From: Pristionchus mayeri
Taxonomy: Eukaryota > Nematoda > Chromadorea > Rhabditida > Neodiplogasteridae
DNA length: 64,000 nucleotides
Assembly: GCA_036245805.1 (NCBI GenBank)
Contig: BTRK01000005.1
Coordinates: forward strand, 22,482,984 to 22,546,983
Direction of reading: 5' to 3'
Position numbers and translations under genes: made by a program. This document shows, in pieces, positions 58,512-64,000 of the stretch. Numbering within the stretch: the stretch's first letter is position 1; every line of letters begins with the position of its first letter. The notes under the pieces were generated by a model. It was not told the origin of the DNA and did not search any database. It saw nothing but the letters and a program-made list of their open reading frames with translations.

Positions 58512-61500
58512 CTTAGAAACGAGTCAAGTAGTTAACTGAAAACCGGGAGTTTAGATGTAACGGTGCGCTGAGATCGTCCGAAAGAATGCTCGGATATGTA
58601 TCCGGCATTTAGCTATCACTTTCTTAGACACTTAGAAACGTCAGTAGTAAAGATCTTCGGACAGAATGCTTGGATATGTCTCCGGCATTTAGCTATCACG
58701 TTCTTAAGAACTTAGAATCAGTCAAGTAGTTAACTGGAAACCGGGAGTTTAGATGCAACGGTGCGCTGAGATCGTGGGAAAGATTGCTTGGATATGTTCC
58801 TGGCATTTAGCTCTCTCTTTCTTAGAAACGTCAGTAGTAAACATCTTCGGACAGAATGCTTGGATATGTCTCCGGCATTTAGCTATCGCGTTCTTAAGAA
58901 CTTAGAATTAGTCAAGAAGTTAACTGGAAACCGGGAGTTTAGATGTAACGGTGAGCTAAGATCGTGGGAAAGATTGCTTGGATATGTTCCTGGCATTTAG
59001 CTCTCTCTTTCTTAGAAACGTCAGTAGTAAAGATCTTCGGACAGAATGCTTGGATATGTCTCCGGCATTTAGCTATCACGTTCTTAAGAACTTAGAATCA
59101 GTCAAGTAGTTAACTGGAAACCGGGAGTTTAGATGCAACGGTGCGCTGAGATCGTGGGAAATATTGCTTGGATATGTCTCCGGCATTTAGCTATCACGTT
59201 CTTAAGAACTTAGAATCAGTCAAGTAGTTAACTGGAAACCGAGAGTTTAGATGCAACGGTGCGCTGAGATCGTTGGAAAGATTGCTTGGATATGTTCCTG
59301 GCATTGAGCTCTCTCTTTCTTAGAAACGTCAGTAGTAAACATCTTCGGACAGAATGCTTGGATATGTCTCCGGCATTTAGCTATCGCGTTCTTAAGAACT
59401 TAGAATTAGTCAAGAAGTTAACTGGAAACCGGGAGTTTAGATGTAACGGTGAGCTAAGATCGTGGGAAAGATTGCTTGGATATGTTCCTGGCATTTAGCT
59501 CTCTCTTTCTTAGAAACGTCAGTAGTAAAGATCTTCGGACAGAATGCTTGGATATGTCTCCGGCATTTAGCTATCACGTTCTTAAGAACTTAGAATCAGT
59601 CAAGTAGTTAACTGGAAACCGGGAGTTTAGATGCAACGGTGCGCTGAGATCGTGGGAAATATTGCTTGGATATGTCTCCGGCATTTAGCTATCACGTTCT
59701 TAAGAACTTAGAATCAGTCAAGTAGTTAACTGGAAACCGGGAGTTTAGATGCAACGGTGCGCTGAGATCGTGGGAAAGATTGCTTGGATATGTTCCTGGC
59801 ATTTAGCTCTCTCTTTCTTAGAAACGTCAGTAGTAAACATCTTCGGACAGAATGCTTGGATATGTCTCCGGCATTTAGCTATCGCGTTCTTAAGAACTTA
59901 GAATTAGTCAAGAAGTTAACTGGAAACCGGGAGTTTAGATGTAACGGTGAGCTAAGATCGTGGGAAAGATTGCTTGGATATGTTCCTGGCATTTAGCTCT
60001 CTCTTTCTTAGAAACGTCAGTAGTAAAGATCTTCGGACAGAATGCTTGGATATGTCTCCGGCATTTAGCTATCACGTTCTTAAGAACTTAGAATCAGTCA
60101 AGTAGTTAACTGGAAACCGGGAGTTTAGATGCAACGGTGCGCTGAGATCGTGGGAAATATTGCTTGGATATGTCTCCGGCATTTAGCTATCACGTTCTTA
60201 AGAACTTAGAATCAGTCAAGTAGTTAACTGGAAACCGAGAGTTTAGATGCAACGGTGCGCTGAGATCGTTGGAAAGATTGCTTGGATATGTTCCTGGCAT
60301 TGAGCTCTCTCTTTCTTAGAAACGTCAGTAGTAAACATCTTCGGACAGAATGCTTGGATATGTCTCCGGCATTTAGCTATCGCGTTCTTAAGAACTTAGA
60401 ATTAGTCAAGAAGTTAACTGGAAACCGGGAGTTTAGATGTAACGGTGAGCTAAGATCGTGGGAAAGATTGCTTGGATATGTTCCTGGCATTTAGCTCTCT
60501 CTTTCTTAGAAACGTCAGTAGTAAAGATCTTCGGACAGAATGCTTGGATATGTCTCCGGCATTTAGCTATCACGTTCTTAAGAACTTAGAATCAGTCAAG
60601 TAGTTAACTGGAAACCGGGAGTTTAGATGCAACGGTGCGCTGAGATCGTGGGAAATATTGCTTGGATATGTCTCCGGCATTTAGCTATCACGTTCTTAAG
60701 AACTTAGAATCAGTCAAGTAGTTAACTGGAAACCGGGAGTTTAGATGCAACGGTGCGCTGAGATCGTGGGAAAGATTGCTTGGATATGTTCCTGGCATTT
60801 AGCTCTCTCTTTCTTAGAAACGTCAGTAGTAAACATCTTCGGACAGAATGCTTGGATATGTCTCCGGCATTTAGCTATCGCGTTCTTAAGAACTTAGAAT
60901 CAGTCAAGTAGTTAACTGGAAACCGGGAGTTTAGATGCAACGGTGCGCTGAGATCGTGGGAAATATTGCTTGGATATGTCTCCGGCATTTAGCTATCACG
61001 TTCTTAAGAACTTAGAATCAGTCAAGTAGTTAACTGGAAACCGGGAGTTTAGATGCAACGGTGCGCTGAGATCGTGGGAAAGATTGCTTGGATATGTTCC
61101 TGGCATTTAGCTCTCTCTTTCTTAGAAACGTCAGTAGTAAACATCTTCGGACAGAATGCTTGGATATGTCTCCGGCATTTAGCTATCGCGTTCTTAAGAA
61201 CTTAGACTTAGTCAAGAAGTTAACTGGAAACCGGGAGTTTAGATGTAACGGTGAGCTAAGATCGTGGGAAAGATTGCTTGGATATGTTCCCGGCATTTAG
61301 CTATCACTTTCTTAAGAACTTAGAACCAGTCAAGTAGTTAACTGGAAACCGGGAGTTTAGATGTAACGGTGCGCTGAGATCGTGGGAAAGATTGCTTGGA
61401 TATGTTCCCGGCATTTAGCTATCACGTTCTTAAGAACTTAGAACCAGTCAAGTAGTTAACTGGAAACCGGGAGTTTAGATGTAACGGTACGCTGGTATCG

Positions 61501-61889
61501 TGGGAAAGATTGCTTGGATATGTTCCCGGAATTTAGCTATCACGTTCTTAAGAACTTAGAACCAGTCAAGTAGTTAACTGGAAACCGGGAGTTTAGATGT
61601 AACGGTGCGCTGAGATCGTGGGAAAGATTGCTTGGATATGTCTCCGGCATTTAGCTATCGCGTTCTTAAGAACTTAGAACCAGTCAAGTAGTTAACTGGA
61701 AACCGGGAGTTTAGATGTAACGGTGCGCTGAGATCGTCCGAAAGAATGCTCGGATATGTATCCGGCATTTAGCTATCACTTTGTTAGAAACTTAGATACG
61801 TCAGTAGTAAACATCTTCGGAAATAATGCTTGGATATGTTCCCGGCATTGAGCTATCACGTTCTTAAGAACTTAGAACCAGTCAAGTAG

Positions 61890-62210
61890 CGCTGCGAGCA
61901 GGGGAGTGTTTATTTAATTATATTATTTCGCTGATTGATAAAATATATGGTAATCTATTTGCTAATTCTTTTGAATTTCACGGATGATGCCATCCCTATC
62001 CAATCACGGCCAAACCGTCGAAGAGTATGAATCTTGAGAAGATGCGATGAAGAATACGGCTCAAACACTGCTCAACTACGGCTCGATTAGTTTATACGGC
62101 TCGTTAATTTTATCCTCAAATAAATATTTTAATATTATTGCGCAGTGTTTATTGCAAATAAAGAGTATATTTCTTTGACATTTTTTCTTCATTTTTTTCA
62201 CTTTTTGAAA
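61890..62210 (+). repeat. 321-bp insert, copy 7
   Basis: Same junctions; right neighbour as for copy 5. Confidence 0.93.
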
Positions 62211-64000
62211 CTTAGAAACGAGTCAAGTAGTTAACTGGAAACCGGGAGTTTAGATGCAACGGTGCGCTGAGATCGTGGGAAAGATTGCTTGGATATGTTC
62301 CTGGCATTTAGCTCTCTCTTTCTTAGAAACGTCAGTAGTAAACATCTTCGGACAGAATGCTTGGATATGTCTCCGGCATTTAGCTATCACGTTCTTAAGA
62401 ACTTAGAATCAGTCAAGTAGTTAACTGGAAACCGGGAGTTTAGATGCAACGGTGCGCTGAGATCGTGGGAAATATTGCTTGGATATGTCTCCGGCATTTA
62501 GCTATCACGTTCTTAAGAACTTAGAATCAGTCAAGTAGTTAACTGGAAACCGGGAGTTTAGATGCAACGGTGCGCTGAGATCGTGGGAAAGATTGCTTGG
62601 ATATGTTCCTGGCATTTAGCTCTCTCTTTCTTAGAAACGTCAGTAGTAAACATCTTCGGACAGAATGCTTAGATATGTCTCCGGCATTTAGCTATCGCGT
62701 TCTTAAGAACTTAGAATTAGTCAAGAAGTTAACTGGAAACCGGGAGTTTAGATGTAACGGTGAGCTAAGATCGTGGGAAAGATTGCTTGGATATGTTCCT
62801 GGCATTTAGCTATCACTTTCTTAGACACTTAGAAACGTCAGTAGTAAAGATCTTCGGACAGAATGCTTGGATATGTCTCCGGCATTTAGCTATCACGTTC
62901 TTAAGAACTTAGAATCAGTCAAGTAGTTAACTGGAAACCGGGAGTTTAGATGCAACGGTGCGCTGAGATCGTGGGAAAGATTGCTTGGATATGTTCCTGG
63001 CATTTAGCTCTCTCTTTCTTAGAAACGTCAGTAGTAAACATCTTCGGACAGAATGCTTGGATATGTCTCCGGCATTTAGCTATCGCGTTCTTAAGAACTT
63101 AGAACCAGTCAAGTAGTTAACTGGAAACCGGGAGTTTAGATGTAACGGTGCGCTGAGATCGTCCGAAAGAATGCTCGGATATGTATCCGGCATTTAGCTA
63201 TCGCGTTCTTAAGAACTTAGAATTAGTCAAGAAGTTAACTGGAAACCGGGAGTTTAGATGTAACGGTGAGCTAAGATCGTGGGAAAGATTGCTTGGATAT
63301 GTTCCTGGCATTTAGCTCTCTCTTTCTTAGAAACGTCAGTAGTAAAGATCTTCGGACAGAATGCTTGGATATGTCTCCGGCATTTAGCTATCACGTTCTT
63401 AAGAACTTAGAATCAGTCAAGTAGTTAACTGGAAACCGGGAGTTTAGATGCAACGGTGCGCTGAGATCGTGGGAAAGATTGCTTGGATATGTTCCTGGCA
63501 TTTAGCTCTCTCTTTCTTAGAAACGTCAGTAGTAAAGATCTTCGGACAGAATGCTTGGATATGTCTCCGGCATTTAGCTATCACGTTCTTAAGAACTTAG
63601 AATCAGTCAAGTAGTTAACTGGAAACCGGGAGTTTAGATGCAACGGTGCGCTGAGATCGTGGGAAAGATTGCTTGGATATGTTCCTGGCATTTAGCTCTC
63701 TCTTTCTTAGAAACGTCAGTAGTAAACATCTTCGGACAGAATGCTTGGATATGTCTCCGGCATTTAGCTATCGCGTTCTTAAGAACTTAGAATTAGTCAA
63801 GAAGTTAACTGGAAACCGGGAGTTTAGATGTAACGGTGAGCTAAGATCGTGGGAAAGATTGCTTGGATATGTTCCTGGCATTTAGCTCTCTCTTTCTTAG
63901 AAACGTCAGTAGTAAAGATCTTCGGACAGAATGCTTGGATATGTCTCCGGCATTTAGCTATCACGTTCTTAAGAACTTAGAATCAGTCAAGTAGTTAACT

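Larger units (their letters stand above)
31217..64000 (+). repeat. Satellite array of 118-bp and 72/80-bp monomers in nested higher-order repeats
   Basis: Monomer A is 118 bp (for example starts of GCTATCACG at 32,701, 32,819, 32,937) and carries the GTTCTTAAGAAC palindrome. Monomer B is 72 bp (31,509 to 31,581), with an 80-bp form having an extra CACTTAGA step. B resembles A with about 46 bp deleted. Order gives higher-order repeats A+B = 190, 2A+B = 308, 3A+2B = 498, 4A+3B = 688, 5A+4B = 878 and 1802 bp (4x308 + 3x190). Recurrent 70-codon open frames are by-products of the A+B repeat. The array continues beyond the window. Confidence 0.97.

Noticed and set aside
31493..63885. More than thirty copies of a near-identical 70-codon open frame in the satellite array
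   Set aside because: Each is simply one A+B (190-bp) satellite repeat read in the frame that happens to be open. The copies overlap one another where repeats are adjacent, and there are no upstream signals. Their similarity comes from satellite amplification.
31217..64000. Telomeric or rDNA array
   Set aside because: There is no TTAGGC run and no rRNA-like sequence. The monomer is a 118/72-bp satellite without similarity to either.

Overview
This is nematode nuclear DNA, most likely Caenorhabditis or a close relative. The two recognisable genes have short introns (45 and 71 bp) with GT/AG ends. The first has a U-rich AG acceptor 5 nt before its ATG, as expected for spliced-leader trans-splicing. 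The intergenic DNA is AT-rich and studded with TTACGGTA-type and TGTCGCGTTGAGACC-type motifs familiar from Caenorhabditis. There is no operon, CRISPR, rRNA or phage content. Genes are very sparse: about 0.5 kb of 64 kb is supportable coding sequence.

Layout. (1) 1-282: 5' end of a casein kinase II alpha (CK2 alpha, KIN-3-like) gene on the minus strand. (2) 283-12,322: a dense field of short non-autonomous elements. These are long foldbacks (481-788, 1551-1721, 2060-2906, 7138-7695, 7750-8352, 11227-11393, 11693-11870), two of which hold head-to-head tRNA-like Pol III promoters. There are also TIR elements with TTAA, 6-bp, 8-bp or TA target duplications. The only other convincing gene, a two-exon STMP1/DUF4535 mitochondrial micropeptide gene, lies at 10,014-10,340 (minus). 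(3) 12,323-23,563: four near-identical 2.79-kb tandem units. Each holds 110-bp satellite monomers, two different TTAA elements inserted in consecutive monomers at the same TTAA, a 16/48-bp minisatellite and part of a dispersed 240-bp repeat. (4) 22,950-26,609: 1220-bp tandem units overlapping the last 2.79-kb unit; their junctions cut a tRNA-like sequence in half. (5) 26,610-30,895: a transition zone with an inverted satellite patch, a second 6-bp-TSD element, an inverted SINE-like element, a 175-bp duplication, and an array of degenerate exon-like modules marked by ACGGCTC. (6) 30,896-64,000 and beyond: a satellite array of 118-bp and 72/80-bp monomers in nested higher-order repeats (190, 308, 498, 688, 878 and 1802 bp), interrupted by seven copies of a 321-bp non-satellite segment. 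The array runs off the right edge.

The window is a record of repeat birth: monomers became satellites, satellites served as landing sites for TTAA elements, and both were then amplified as larger units. I found no new protein-based system. The least explained signals are the ACGGCTC exon-like modules (29,897-30,890), the paired Pol III-promoter foldbacks, and the apparent relation between the module array, the minisatellite and the 321-bp satellite insert.
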